Shown: piece after piece, positions 51,456 through 60,678 of the stretch
Layout of the letters: every line of letters starts with the position of its first letter
Numbering within the stretch: the stretch's first letter is position 1
Assembly (NCBI RefSeq): GCF_000943565.1
Contig: NZ_JTDW01000001.1
Coordinates: forward strand, 186,001 to 250,000
Length of the DNA stretch: 64,000 bases
Direction: 5' to 3'
DNA from: Neotamlana sedimentorum
GTDB taxonomy: Bacteria; Bacteroidota; Bacteroidia; Flavobacteriales; Flavobacteriaceae
Notes under the pieces: model-generated
The model's database searches: none
What the model was told of the DNA's origin: nothing
What the model saw: the letters and a program-made list of their open reading frames with translations, nothing else
Position numbers and translations under genes: made by a program

Positions 51456-54400
51456 TTAGTTTATATGTAATCTTACGCCTTCGCTATGGCTACTAAATTC
51501 GGGTGCGTACATGCTTTGTATGGTGGTAATGCCATTACTCATATTACCAGCATTGTTAACACGTAAATCGTATTCGAAAACATAAATTCCTTTTGGTAAA
51601 TAGTCGAAAAAGAAGTTTGTGCTCGCATCTTTTGTGCTTTCATAATAGCCCAAACCGTCTTGCCATTTGTATTGACTAATTACATTTACGGGTTCTAAAC
51701 CTGCGGCACGCATGTCTTTCATGTGTATAAATTCCATAGCACGATCGCTGCGCAACTCAATACGAACGCGAACTAAATCGCCAACTTCAAGTTTGGTGTT
51801 TTCAGTAATTTCGGTGATTTCTTCTCCAAAATCTGTATTTGTTTTTTTGAAAAGCTTCTTTTTAAGACTTAATGGTGTTTCTGCCGATGAAATTTTATCT
51901 AAATCTTCAAAATATTGCCAATACAATCCGCCCCAAGCAATACCATCGCCTTTTTTAGTTAGTGTAACGTTGGCCATTTCGGGTTTAATTTCTGACGGAT
52001 TCCATGAGGTTTTAAAGTAACCCGTTCCGGCTTCAACTTTTACGTTCTCTAGCTTTTTAGGTTCAATTTTTTTATTAGCTACTAAAACATCAACAGCTTC
52101 AGTAACGCTTAACCAATCACTACCTTGAAGCAATAAAGCATAAACCGCTTCGGTAGTTGCTTTGGTAGTTTTCCAACGGTTGGTTTGCTTATTTTTAAGT
52201 AACCAAATTTTTAGATTGTCTATGGTTTTTAAATTCTTTTTCTGTGCTTCAATTTCGTTCCGCGAGACATAAAGCACTTCGCCTGCTTCAGAAAAGGCTT
52301 CAATTAAAAGTGCTTGTGTTTCAATGGGTGCTTGATACCAAAACCATGAGTTCGTGTTTGTTTTCCAGTACATGCCCAATTCTTCATTAGTAATACTCGT
52401 TTCTTTTAGCGATTTTAAAATTTTTGATGCTGTATTTTTATCATCTTTTCTATATGAAACGAGCGCCATTAATCCTTTTGCGTATAAACTTCTATTTATC
52501 CAATACTTTTGAATTTGAGTTTGGTAATAATCCATAATGTTTTCAACTTCCTTTGAAGGTTTAATTTCTGGGAAGAAGCTTCGCATGTATAAATATTGAA
52601 GCTGTGTATAGCTTAAATGATTTTTGCTTAAATCAACTTTAGCATTGTATTTTGTTAGGCCTTTATATTCTTTAACAAACTGCGCATCTAAATATTTGAT
52701 GGCTTTTTGAATCATTTTAGAGGTTTCATCATAATTATTTGTGACATTTAGTTTATTAAGATGCCCAAAACCAGAAATAATATGTTGGGTAATGTATCGG
52801 TTTTCGCGTCCGCCTTTAAACCAACTCCAAGCACCAGAACTCATTTGGTTAGATTTTAGTTTGTTGATTGCCGATTGTAATTCATTATTCATTTTGTTTA
52901 AATTGAATAATAAGGCGATGCGTTTTTTCTGTTCGGTTTCACTTTGTGCATCACGAAGCCAAGGCGTTTCTTGTATTAAAATAGATTTTAATTCTTCGTT
53001 TTTTTCAAGGTTAGAAACAAGAGCATCTGCATTGGCCCATTGGTTAAAAACCTCCTGAATTCGCGGATTAGAATTTGCAATGTGGCTTGCCAAAGCATTC
53101 GCATAATACCTGCTAAATGTTTGCTCGTTACATTCGTAAGGATATTCCATTAAATATGGTAAAGCTTGCACAGCGTACCATGCCGGATTTGAAGTGATTT
53201 CTAAAGTTAGCTTATGATGTTTTAATGTAGCAGACGAATTGGTCTTTAATTTATCGAGTGTAAAGGTTCGGGTTTCGTTACTTTTAATCCACATAGGAAG
53301 CGTTTCTGTAACTAACATACGATTACTTAAAACCGGTAGAGCGTTTTGTTCGCCATCGCTAAAGGTGTCGGATTTTGCGACAATTTTATATTGAACCGCA
53401 TCGATAGTGTCTGGAATACTAAGTTGCCATGACACTTGTGTGTTGGCTTGTGGGTTAACCACGAAGGTTTCGACTGCGCTCAACCTGACAAGTTCTTTTG
53501 TAACATCTTCTCCAGAAATAGCATCTGTAAGGACTAAAAATGCGTTTCCTGATAATTGGTTGTCTGTTAGGTTTGCAATTTTTGTACTAATAGTAATGCT
53601 ATCGCCATGGCGTAAAAAGCGTGGTGCGTTAGGTGTTACCATAAGTTCCTTTTGTGTAACTGTAGTAAGTGTTTTTGTTGCGCTTTCTAGGTTTTTGGTG
53701 TGTGCTAAAAGTTGCAATTTCCATTGGGTTAAAGCTTCAGGTGTGGTGAAACTAAAACTTACATTTCCAGCTTCGTCGGTTGTTAGCTGAGGAAAAAAGA
53801 AAGCGGTTTCTTGTAAATTTTTACGAATTTGTATGTTATCGAAATTTGGGGTTTCTGTGGCTGATTCTTCGGAAGTTTCTTCTATTATATCTTCATTAAG
53901 ACTGTCGGCTTCGGCTTCTGCAGGAGCGCTTGCAATTGCTCCAACTTTAGCGTTTCTTTTTTGTGTACCGTAACCAACCACAACTACTTCATCTAAAATG
54001 GCTTCGTCTTCAACAACCTGGACACCAGCTACACGACCACTAAGCGCGCTCGAAACATTACTCATGCCTCTTATCATTAAATTTCCATTACCAAACCTAA
54101 ATCCAAACCAATTCAATTCATCGTAATATTGCTGAGGGTAAGTTGTTCGCGGGTTGTAATTATAAACTTGAAAATTAGTGTTGCCAAAACTGCTGTAAGC
54201 TTTATTGCTAGTACCAATGTAATATGTTGGGTTATTCACAGGATTGAAATACCAATTATGAGGTTTAAACTGGTCGAGTGAAGCATCATACATGTTTGCT
54301 AAAAATTCGGCGCTTACTTTTTCGCTTTTAGGGCCTTTTATGTTAAAACTCCAAGTTTCGTTGGTTCCTGGTTGTAATTTATCGCGAAACGTATTGGTTT

Positions 54401-57400
54401 CAATGTTTAAATCGGTTTTAGGATAGGGCACAGCAATATAAGTTGTACCAGATTTATAACTGTTATAGGCGGCAAAACTATAATGCACTACAAAACCGCC
54501 AATGTCGTTAGTTTCAACGGGAACTGAAATGCTTTTTTTATTATTGTTAAGCTGAATTATTTCGGTTTTTATAATTTTTTTGTCTTTTTCAATACGAATA
54601 GTAACCGATACATCTTTGGAAGCAGAAGCTACAGTAACAACTGCAGTTTCACCAATATTATATTTTGATTTGTTGGTTGTGATACTAAACAATTGCTTAT
54701 CGGCTAAAGTTTTATCGGTTTCACTAAATAAGGTAGTTTTAACTTCGTCTTTAACTAATTGTCCGAATTTGTCTTTACTTTCTAAAGTGATGAGGTATTG
54801 GCCAGATTCCCATTTTTTAAGTTTTCCTAAATCTATTTGTTTAGCGTTTTCGGTTTTAAAATCGCTACTAAAAACAAGTGTGCCTTTTTCCCAATTAGCC
54901 GAATTGTCTTCATTTTTATAAGCTTCATTAGGGAATAAGTTTTTGTATGCTTCTTTCGAGAATTCTTGATAATCTGGCGTTGCCCAAGGGCGAGGTCTTA
55001 CAACGGTTTCCGGAGCTTTAAGTTTATAAATTTTAATATCACCTTGAGCCGGAACAAATTCGCCATTTAAGTTTTTTGTATCAATAGAAATACTTTGGTT
55101 TTTCTTGTTTTTATCAATTAAAGCATCTACGGTTAATTGGGCAGTTAAGGCATGATAACCTACGTTAACAATGGTTGTTGCACTTCTGGTTTCTCCGTTT
55201 AAATCGGTTACATCGGCAGTGATTTCGTAGTTAAAAATGGGTAAGCTGTTTTTATCTACACTTTGGTCTGGAAGCGCTTTAAAAGTAATTTCGAAGTTTC
55301 CGGAAGCATCGGTTGCGGTTTCGCCATGTGTAATTTCTTGAGCTTCGCTGCTAAAATATGGTCTGTACCAAAAATACCAACGCGGATATTGTACTTTTCG
55401 TTGTACACGGTAAACCACTTTAGCATCGGTAATATTGCTGCCGGCATAAGCTAGCGCATTTCCTGTTACGGTAACCGAATCGTTAATTTTATAAGTGTCT
55501 GTAACGGGTATAAATTCGGTTTTAAATTTAGGACGTTTGTATTCTTCTACAGAAAAATAGTGATCTGTATAAAAGTCTTTATTGTCGCCGTCAAATTCTA
55601 TGTAATATTCGCCATTTAAACCGTTGTTTGGTAAAATGAATTCACCGGAAACCGAGCCAAATTCGTTGGTTTTAAATTCTAATTTGCTAACTTCTTCGTT
55701 GTTTACATTATAAAGTGTAACATAAACAGGTTCGTTATCAACAACTTCAGATTTATTGTTTTTAGTTTTTATGGCAATGGCTTTAAAAAACACGGTTTGC
55801 CCAGGACGATAAATGCTTCTATCGGTGAAAATGAAAGCTTTGTATTGTGTTTTTTCTCGAGGTTCTTGGTATTTAGTATAGACATTATAATTGCCAAAAT
55901 AAGCCGTTTCGTTAGCGTTGCTTACTTTTAAAGTTATGTTTCTGTACCAATCGTTGGTTTTTTCAATACGTATTTCTCCGTAGTTGTTTGTGGTGTATTC
56001 TTCACGATTAATGGCGCGTGAATTTCTTTCAGAATAACTCATTTCAACTTTGGCGTTACTAACAGGAGCGCCATTAGTTCTGTTAATTACTTGAAATATT
56101 TTTTGTGTAATCGCTTCGGTTTCAACCAAAGCCAAATTGGTGACTTGTACTGTTGTGTAAGCAAAATTTTCTGGGTTGTTTTTTATTTCGGCATAAATTA
56201 AATAATCGCCGCCAACCAATTTCGGAATTAAAATTTCGGTGCTATGTTGTTGGTAATCGTTTTCATTTTTTAAAACACTTTCCCAAGATTGGTTCTCGTT
56301 TAAGGTTTTTATAAAATCTAGTTTTTCTTCTTTACGGTAAAGCTCTTCAAATTTCTCAAGCTCTTTTCTTTTTAGTTTAAATAGTTTAAAATTTAAAACG
56401 TCAATATTTTTATAATCAACCAAAACTTTGGCGTGCTTTTGTGTTGGTAAAAAGCGTTCTGCAGTTATTTTTAAAGAAGTAGCTTCAATGGTTTGTTTTA
56501 AAACTTGGCATTTTTCGGCGGCATGACTTTTTGGATAATTTGCAATGACATTATTACAAATTTCTAGAGCTTCTTTTGCTTTCCAACGATAGTCTTCTTG
56601 GGTTTTTGCATTGTGTTTTTTACTTTGATGCTGGTAAATATTAGCAATTTCATAATCGTATAAACCGGAAACCTCATGGTTTTTAACTTTGCTTTTTTCT
56701 GTTTTAAGGGCTTTTAAAAGGATTGTTTCTTTATTGCTAATTGGGGCGTGTTGGTTTACAAATTTTAAGCGCTCAATATCGGCATCTGCCTTAGCGTAAA
56801 TGGCATTGTCTTTTAAATGAAATTGAATTAAATCTTGATAAATTTTTAAAGCATTTAATTGTAACGAAGTCGAATCTTTTGAAGTTATTTTTAGTTCCGA
56901 AAAGGTTTTGGCATCGGCTAAAAAATCTGGATTATCAATTTCGAATTTGTAAGAAGGTCGGGTAATATGCGTTTCATTCGTTTTATAAAATTCTAGAGCT
57001 TCATGGTTTAAAAAATCGAATAGGGTAGGACGGTATTTTTTAGAGTCCTTTTGAAGAATTAAAATATCATTGAACTGACTTAAATCTTCTTGTTGAAGCA
57101 TTAACCCGCTCGCTAAGGCATTTTGGTAATGCACATGTATTTCATGAAAAAGTGTTTGTAAATCCCAAGTTCTAAAATCGGTTTTATCTACCTTTTCGCT
57201 TGTTTTTGTGCGGTTGTAAAATTGCCAACGGTTTTGCTGAAAATATTGCCAATACATTTTGGCAAGCATGCTCTCTAAAACATTTTTAGTAGGGAACTTG
57301 CTAGCTTCAATTTGGGATTTAAAATCGTTAATTATGTTAAGTTGCGCATCTTCTTCTAAAATAAGAGCAAACTTGCCTTTAAAAAGCATGGTTTTAATAA

Positions 57401-57587
57401 GTTGCGGCGTGTTATTATCTTGTTTTGCTTTTTCGGCAATGTCGTTCACTACTTTTAATGCCGATTTTGGTAAACCTTCGGCTTCAAATGTTTCAACCTT
57501 TTGCCATAAGTTGGTGTAGTCTGGATTTTGTGCAGTGGTGAAGTTTGCAAAAAGTATAATCATTAAAATAGTAAATGTCTGTTTCAT
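51456..57587 (-). CDS. Alpha-2-macroglobulin-family protein with SusC/RagA plug-like insert
   Basis: A 2043-residue exported protein with signal peptide MKQTFTILMIILFANFTTAQ. A helical N-terminal region (to about 380) precedes MG/MG2 domains (for example FIFTDRSIYRPGQTVFFKAI). Residues about 1171-1211 contain MIRG, ALSGRVAGVQV and DEVVVVGYGTQKR, marks of SusC/RagA TonB-dependent receptors. An acidic linker leads to the A2M domain (FFFPQLTTDEAGNVSFSFTT). The thioester motif Cys1486-Asn-Glu-Gln1489 lies in YPYECNEQTFSRYYA, then a helical thioester domain. Such proteins trap proteases; the bait region normally lies where the SusC-like segment is. Bases 53468-53494 are a dispersed repeat read in frame. 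Confidence 0.88.
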   Translation of the reverse strand: MKQTFTILMIILFANFTTAQNPDYTNLWQKVETFEAEGLPKSALKVVNDIAEKAKQDNNTPQLIKTMLFKGKFALILEEDAQLNIINDFKSQIEASKFPTKNVLESMLAKMYWQYFQQNRWQFYNRTKTSEKVDKTDFRTWDLQTLFHEIHVHYQNALASGLMLQQEDLSQFNDILILQKDSKKYRPTLFDFLNHEALEFYKTNETHITRPSYKFEIDNPDFLADAKTFSELKITSKDSTSLQLNALKIYQDLIQFHLKDNAIYAKADADIERLKFVNQHAPISNKETILLKALKTEKSKVKNHEVSGLYDYEIANIYQHQSKKHNAKTQEDYRWKAKEALEICNNVIANYPKSHAAEKCQVLKQTIEATSLKITAERFLPTQKHAKVLVDYKNIDVLNFKLFKLKRKELEKFEELYRKEEKLDFIKTLNENQSWESVLKNENDYQQHSTEILIPKLVGGDYLIYAEIKNNPENFAYTTVQVTNLALVETEAITQKIFQVINRTNGAPVSNAKVEMSYSERNSRAINREEYTTNNYGEIRIEKTNDWYRNITLKVSNANETAYFGNYNVYTKYQEPREKTQYKAFIFTDRSIYRPGQTVFFKAIAIKTKNNKSEVVDNEPVYVTLYNVNNEEVSKLEFKTNEFGSVSGEFILPNNGLNGEYYIEFDGDNKDFYTDHYFSVEEYKRPKFKTEFIPVTDTYKINDSVTVTGNALAYAGSNITDAKVVYRVQRKVQYPRWYFWYRPYFSSEAQEITHGETATDASGNFEITFKALPDQSVDKNSLPIFNYEITADVTDLNGETRSATTIVNVGYHALTAQLTVDALIDKNKKNQSISIDTKNLNGEFVPAQGDIKIYKLKAPETVVRPRPWATPDYQEFSKEAYKNLFPNEAYKNEDNSANWEKGTLVFSSDFKTENAKQIDLGKLKKWESGQYLITLESKDKFGQLVKDEVKTTLFSETDKTLADKQLFSITTNKSKYNIGETAVVTVASASKDVSVTIRIEKDKKIIKTEIIQLNNNKKSISVPVETNDIGGFVVHYSFAAYNSYKSGTTYIAVPYPKTDLNIETNTFRDKLQPGTNETWSFNIKGPKSEKVSAEFLANMYDASLDQFKPHNWYFNPVNNPTYYIGTSNKAYSSFGNTNFQVYNYNPRTTYPQQYYDELNWFGFRFGNGNLMIRGMSNVSSALSGRVAGVQVVEDEAILDEVVVVGYGTQKRNAKVGAIASAPAEAEADSLNEDIIEETSEESATETPNFDNIQIRKNLQETAFFFPQLTTDEAGNVSFSFTTPEALTQWKLQLLAHTKNLESATKTLTTVTQKELMVTPNAPRFLRHGDSITISTKIANLTDNQLSGNAFLVLTDAISGEDVTKELVRLSAVETFVVNPQANTQVSWQLSIPDTIDAVQYKIVAKSDTFSDGEQNALPVLSNRMLVTETLPMWIKSNETRTFTLDKLKTNSSATLKHHKLTLEITSNPAWYAVQALPYLMEYPYECNEQTFSRYYANALASHIANSNPRIQEVFNQWANADALVSNLEKNEELKSILIQETPWLRDAQSETEQKKRIALLFNLNKMNNELQSAINKLKSNQMSSGAWSWFKGGRENRYITQHIISGFGHLNKLNVTNNYDETSKMIQKAIKYLDAQFVKEYKGLTKYNAKVDLSKNHLSYTQLQYLYMRSFFPEIKPSKEVENIMDYYQTQIQKYWINRSLYAKGLMALVSYRKDDKNTASKILKSLKETSITNEELGMYWKTNTNSWFWYQAPIETQALLIEAFSEAGEVLYVSRNEIEAQKKNLKTIDNLKIWLLKNKQTNRWKTTKATTEAVYALLLQGSDWLSVTEAVDVLVANKKIEPKKLENVKVEAGTGYFKTSWNPSEIKPEMANVTLTKKGDGIAWGGLYWQYFEDLDKISSAETPLSLKKKLFKKTNTDFGEEITEITENTKLEVGDLVRVRIELRSDRAMEFIHMKDMRAAGLEPVNVISQYKWQDGLGYYESTKDASTNFFFDYLPKGIYVFEYDLRVNNAGNMSNGITTIQSMYAPEFSSHSEGVRLHIN
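53468..53494. repeat. Dispersed repeat copy inside the macroglobulin coding sequence
   Basis: On the minus strand this 27-base stretch contains GTCAGGTTGAGCGCAGTCGA and is read in frame as LVRLSAVET (residues about 1365-1373). Its 25-base core differs at only three positions from the intergenic copy at 58968-58992. Frame and length of the protein are preserved. Confidence 0.7.
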
Positions 57588-57698
57588 ATAGATTCGTATC
57601 TAAAAAGTAAAAATCAAAATCCGTTCCAAAATCCAAAATTTTAAAAAGATTTATAATGGAAGTTAAGTTAGCCATTTTTCAGGTTTAATTTGAAAGAT

Positions 57699-57706
57699 TA
57701 ACTTTG
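57699..57706 (+). promoter_or_regulatory. Putative -7 box of the TPR gene
   Basis: TAACTTTG matches TAnnTTTG, 19 bases before the ATG. No -33 box is seen at the usual distance. Confidence 0.42.
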
Positions 57707-57725
57707 TTTTTTCGACCGACATTCT

Positions 57726-58676
57726 ATGAGAAATTTTTTATTGTTTTTATTCTGCCCGATATGCTTATTTGCCCAGTTAAATACAGCGAATATTGATGCT
57801 TATTTTAGCAAAAAACAATACAAAAAAGCTGAAACCGAACTAAAAACGTATTTAAAAAGTACACCAAACGATTTACTAGCTACAGAGTATTTAGGCGATG
57901 CTTATGGTTACCAAAAACAATGGGATGCCGCTATAAAAATCTATAAAAACCTAGTCGATTTAAAACCCAAAGAAGCCAATTATCAATATAAATATGGAGG
58001 TGTTTTGGGCATGAAAGCTTTAGAAAATAAATTTAAGGCCATAGGCTTAATTAGCGATATAAAAACGGCTTTTACCACCGCTGCCAAACTCGATAAAAAT
58101 CATATAAATGTGCGTTGGGCCTTAGTAGAATTATACGTGCAGTTGCCTTTGCTTTTTGGCGGAAGTTCTACCAAAGCATTAAGTTATGCTAGCGAGCTAG
58201 AAAACCTTTCGAAAGTAGATGGTTATTTGGCAAAAGGCTATGTTTATGAGTACGACGACGAGCCAGAACTTGCCGAAAAATATTATAAAATGGCAATAAA
58301 AACAGGAGGTTCTTTAGTCTGTTTCGATAAGTTGACCAAGTTTTACGAAAATAAAAACAAGCCAGCAGATGCCATAAAAAATATTGAAGCAGCGCACGAA
58401 AAACATCAGCGTAACGCCCTGTATTACCAAATAGGTAAAGTGGCTGCAGAATATAATGTGGAGTTGCAAAAAGGTATAAACTGCCTTAATGTTTATCTTA
58501 ATAATTATTCTGCCATAGACGGTGTGCCAGTGGCTTGGGCAAATTACCGTTTAGCACAAATTTATTACCATAAACAAAATAAAACCGAAGCTTTAAAATA
58601 CATTAATTTAGCATTAAACGAATTGCCAAAAATAGAGCCGTTTAAAACGCATAAGCAGAAGGTTTTAAACATGTAA
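57726..58676 (+). CDS. Exported TPR-repeat protein
   Basis: A 316-residue protein with signal peptide MRNFLLFLFCPICLFAQ and tetratricopeptide-type helical repeats through most of its length. Examples are ATEYLGDAYGYQKQWDAAIK, YLAKGYVYEYDDEPELAEKY and VAWANYRLAQIYYHKQNKTE. A conserved-looking LPLLFGGSSTKAL lies between repeats. TPR proteins act as scaffolds, and the partner is unknown. It is divergent from the macroglobulin gene, 138 bases away. Confidence 0.78.
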   Translation: MRNFLLFLFCPICLFAQLNTANIDAYFSKKQYKKAETELKTYLKSTPNDLLATEYLGDAYGYQKQWDAAIKIYKNLVDLKPKEANYQYKYGGVLGMKALENKFKAIGLISDIKTAFTTAAKLDKNHINVRWALVELYVQLPLLFGGSSTKALSYASELENLSKVDGYLAKGYVYEYDDEPELAEKYYKMAIKTGGSLVCFDKLTKFYENKNKPADAIKNIEAAHEKHQRNALYYQIGKVAAEYNVELQKGINCLNVYLNNYSAIDGVPVAWANYRLAQIYYHKQNKTEALKYINLALNELPKIEPFKTHKQKVLNM

Positions 58677-58769
58677 ATAAGGGCGTTCCCCCGAATTTTC
58701 GTGGTCGGGCTTTTATTTATGGTTCTTTATTCTATATTTTTGAATTCATGAACATAAATGTTTCACTAT

Positions 58770-58800
58770 ACCTGCCTGCCGACAGGCAGGTCTTTTTTTT
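58770..58800 (+). terminator. Terminator downstream of the TPR gene
   Basis: ACCTGCCTG (58770-58778), CCGA, CAGGCAGGT (58783-58791), then C and eight T. Perfect 9-bp G+C-rich stem, unusual in this A+T-rich window. Confidence 0.82.
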
Positions 58801-58967
58801 GGCTTCTCGATACATTTTACTCATACTTCGTAAAACACTCGAAGTGACAAAAAAAAGGATGCCGCTACAATCCCTAACGCGCTACACCAGTGGCAAGTTT
58901 TTATAACAAAAGGTAAGTTCCATTTAACAACACTTTTATTAAGTTGAAAACAAAAAATAATATCTTT

Positions 58968-59042
58968 TGTCAGATTGAACGAAGTCGAAACCTAATTGAT
59001 ATAAGATTATTTGGAGACCTTTCGACTGCGCTCAAGGTGACA
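58968..59042. repeat. 75-base MITE-like inverted repeat
   Basis: The left arm (58968-58992, starting TGTCAGATTGAACGAAGTCG) and the right arm (59018-59042, ending GCTCAAGGTGACA) are inverted copies with about 6 mismatches in 25. They end in TGTCA...TGACA. About 25 bases separate them. Each arm belongs to the repeat family at 28834 and 53468. Confidence 0.65.
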
Positions 59043-59188
59043 AGTATCTGTTTTTATAGCGTTTTTGGCTATTCTTTTATGGGTTTTATATCGAGCTCAG
59101 GTTAACCAAAAACATAGAAGCCACCAATGCTTTTAAAAAATAAAAGCATAAACTTTGAGATTTAAGCTTATAAACAGATATTTGCTTT

Positions 59189-60544
59189 ATGAATGTACAT
59201 TTTATAGCCATAGGCGGTGCAGCAATGCACAATTTAGCCATTGCATTACACAATAAGGGTTACCAAGTTACAGGTAGCGACGATGTTATTTTCGATCCAT
59301 CAAAATCTAGGTTAGCTGCCAAAGGATTGCTGCCGGAAGCATTTGGTTGGTTTCCAGAAAAAATCTCCGAAAATTTAGATGCTATTGTTTTAGGAATGCA
59401 TGCCAAAGCCGATAATCCCGAGCTTTTAAAAGCGCAGGAATTAGGGCTTAAAATTTACAGTTATCCAGAGTTTTTATACGAGCAATCTAAAAATAAAACA
59501 CGTGTAGTAATTGGTGGTAGTCATGGTAAAACAACTATAACATCTATGATTTTGCACGTTATGCATTATCACGATCGTGATGTCGATTTTATGGTAGGCG
59601 CGCAACTCGAAGGCTTCGATGTTATGGTGAAACTTACCGAAGAAAACGACTTTATTGTGCTCGAAGGCGACGAATATTTAAGTTCGCCAATAGACCGCCG
59701 ACCAAAATTTCATTTATACAAACCCAATATTGCCTTATTAAGCGGTATTGCTTGGGATCATATAAATGTGTTTCCAACCTACGAGAATTACGTAGAACAG
59801 TTTAAAATATTTGTCGACTCCATTGTATTGGGCGGCAATATAAACTACAACGAAGAAGATGCCGAAGTTAAACGAGTTGTAGAAGCCAGTGAAAACCCTA
59901 TACGCAAAATAGCTTACCAAACACCAGAATATACTGTTGAAAATGGTGAAACCTTTTTAGAAACTACCGAAGGCCCAATGCCGATAGAAGTTTTTGGTAA
60001 ACACAACCTAAATAATTTAGCTGGTGCCAAATGGATTTGCCAACACATGGGCATTGATGAAGATGATTTTTACGAAGCCATTTCAACCTTTAAAGGCGCT
60101 AGTAAACGTTTAGAAAAAATTGCCGAAAGCCCTACAAGCGTAGCTTATAAAGATTTTGCCCATTCGCCAAGTAAAGTCGCTGCAACCACAAAAGCAGTAA
60201 AAGAGCAATATGCAAACCGTACTTTGGTTGCCTGTTTAGAGTTGCATACATACAGCAGTTTAAATGCTGAATTTTTAAAAGAATATAATGGCGCGCTCGA
60301 TGCCGCTGATGTTGCTGTGGTATTTTACAGTCCGCATGCCGTTGAAATTAAAAAGTTAGAAGCGGTTAGCGAGCAACAAATAGCCAATGCTTTTAAGCGC
60401 GACGATTTAATCATTTACACCAACCCAGACGATTTTAAAAACTATTTATTCTCACAAGATTTCGATAACAAATCGCTTCTTTTAATGAGTTCTGGTAATT
60501 ATGGCGGACTAGATTTTGATGCGGTTAAGAAATTAATTAACTGA
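59189..60544 (+). CDS. mpl: UDP-N-acetylmuramate:L-alanyl-gamma-D-glutamyl-meso-diaminopimelate ligase
   Basis: A 451-residue Mur ligase that recycles peptidoglycan by joining the recovered tripeptide to UDP-MurNAc. The N-terminus MNVHFIAIGGAAMHNLAIAL is close to MurC but lacks the usual G-I-G-G-x-G-M form, as in Mpl. The ATP loop is GGSHGKTT (residues 109-116), followed by EGDEYLSSPIDRRPKFHLY, an Mpl mark, and AWDHINVFPTY. The C-terminal domain holds YKDFAHSPSKVAATTKAV and ELHTYSSLN. It stands alone between repeat-rich regions. Confidence 0.93.
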   Translation: MNVHFIAIGGAAMHNLAIALHNKGYQVTGSDDVIFDPSKSRLAAKGLLPEAFGWFPEKISENLDAIVLGMHAKADNPELLKAQELGLKIYSYPEFLYEQSKNKTRVVIGGSHGKTTITSMILHVMHYHDRDVDFMVGAQLEGFDVMVKLTEENDFIVLEGDEYLSSPIDRRPKFHLYKPNIALLSGIAWDHINVFPTYENYVEQFKIFVDSIVLGGNINYNEEDAEVKRVVEASENPIRKIAYQTPEYTVENGETFLETTEGPMPIEVFGKHNLNNLAGAKWICQHMGIDEDDFYEAISTFKGASKRLEKIAESPTSVAYKDFAHSPSKVAATTKAVKEQYANRTLVACLELHTYSSLNAEFLKEYNGALDAADVAVVFYSPHAVEIKKLEAVSEQQIANAFKRDDLIIYTNPDDFKNYLFSQDFDNKSLLLMSSGNYGGLDFDAVKKLIN

Positions 60545-60551
60545 TGCTGTC

Positions 60552-60572
60552 ATCCTGAACTTGATTCAGGAT
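60552..60572. repeat. Palindromic repeat after mpl
   Basis: ATCCTGAA (60552-60559), CTTGA, TTCAGGAT (60565-60572), perfect. The GTCATCCTGAA context is, from memory, a common dispersed element in this family. It lies 8 bases after the mpl stop and may double as a transcript end, though no T run follows. Confidence 0.6.
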
Positions 60573-60678
60573 CTTACCAAAGTGAGGTTTTGCTTTTATG
60601 GATTCCGTACTAACGTGGAATACCTAAAGATTGGATTTTGATAAAGTTAACGGTGTGGCCGGGTAGTTTGGTTTAATG

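Larger units (their letters stand above)
58677..59188. other. 512-base non-coding region packed with repeats
   Basis: No credible gene. In order it holds GGGCGTTCCCCC with GGTCGGGCTTT (58681-58714), a terminator hairpin (58770-58800), and TTCTCGATACATTTTACTC with ACTTCG/CGAAGT arms (58804-58845). Then come GGATGCCGCTACAATCCC-TAACGC (58857-58880) and the MITE-like hairpin 58968-59042. From memory, several of these motifs recur in flavobacterial genomes. The first and fourth look like the two ends of one repeat split by the others. Confidence 0.6.

Noticed and set aside
53955-54077. A separate SusC/TonB-dependent receptor gene fragment
   Set aside because: The motifs lie in the single uninterrupted frame of the macroglobulin, with macroglobulin domains on both sides. 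They are an insert or borrowed segment, not a broken receptor gene.
54580-54921. A 113-codon plus-strand frame within the macroglobulin gene
   Set aside because: Antisense shadow of a conserved coding region without any family resemblance.
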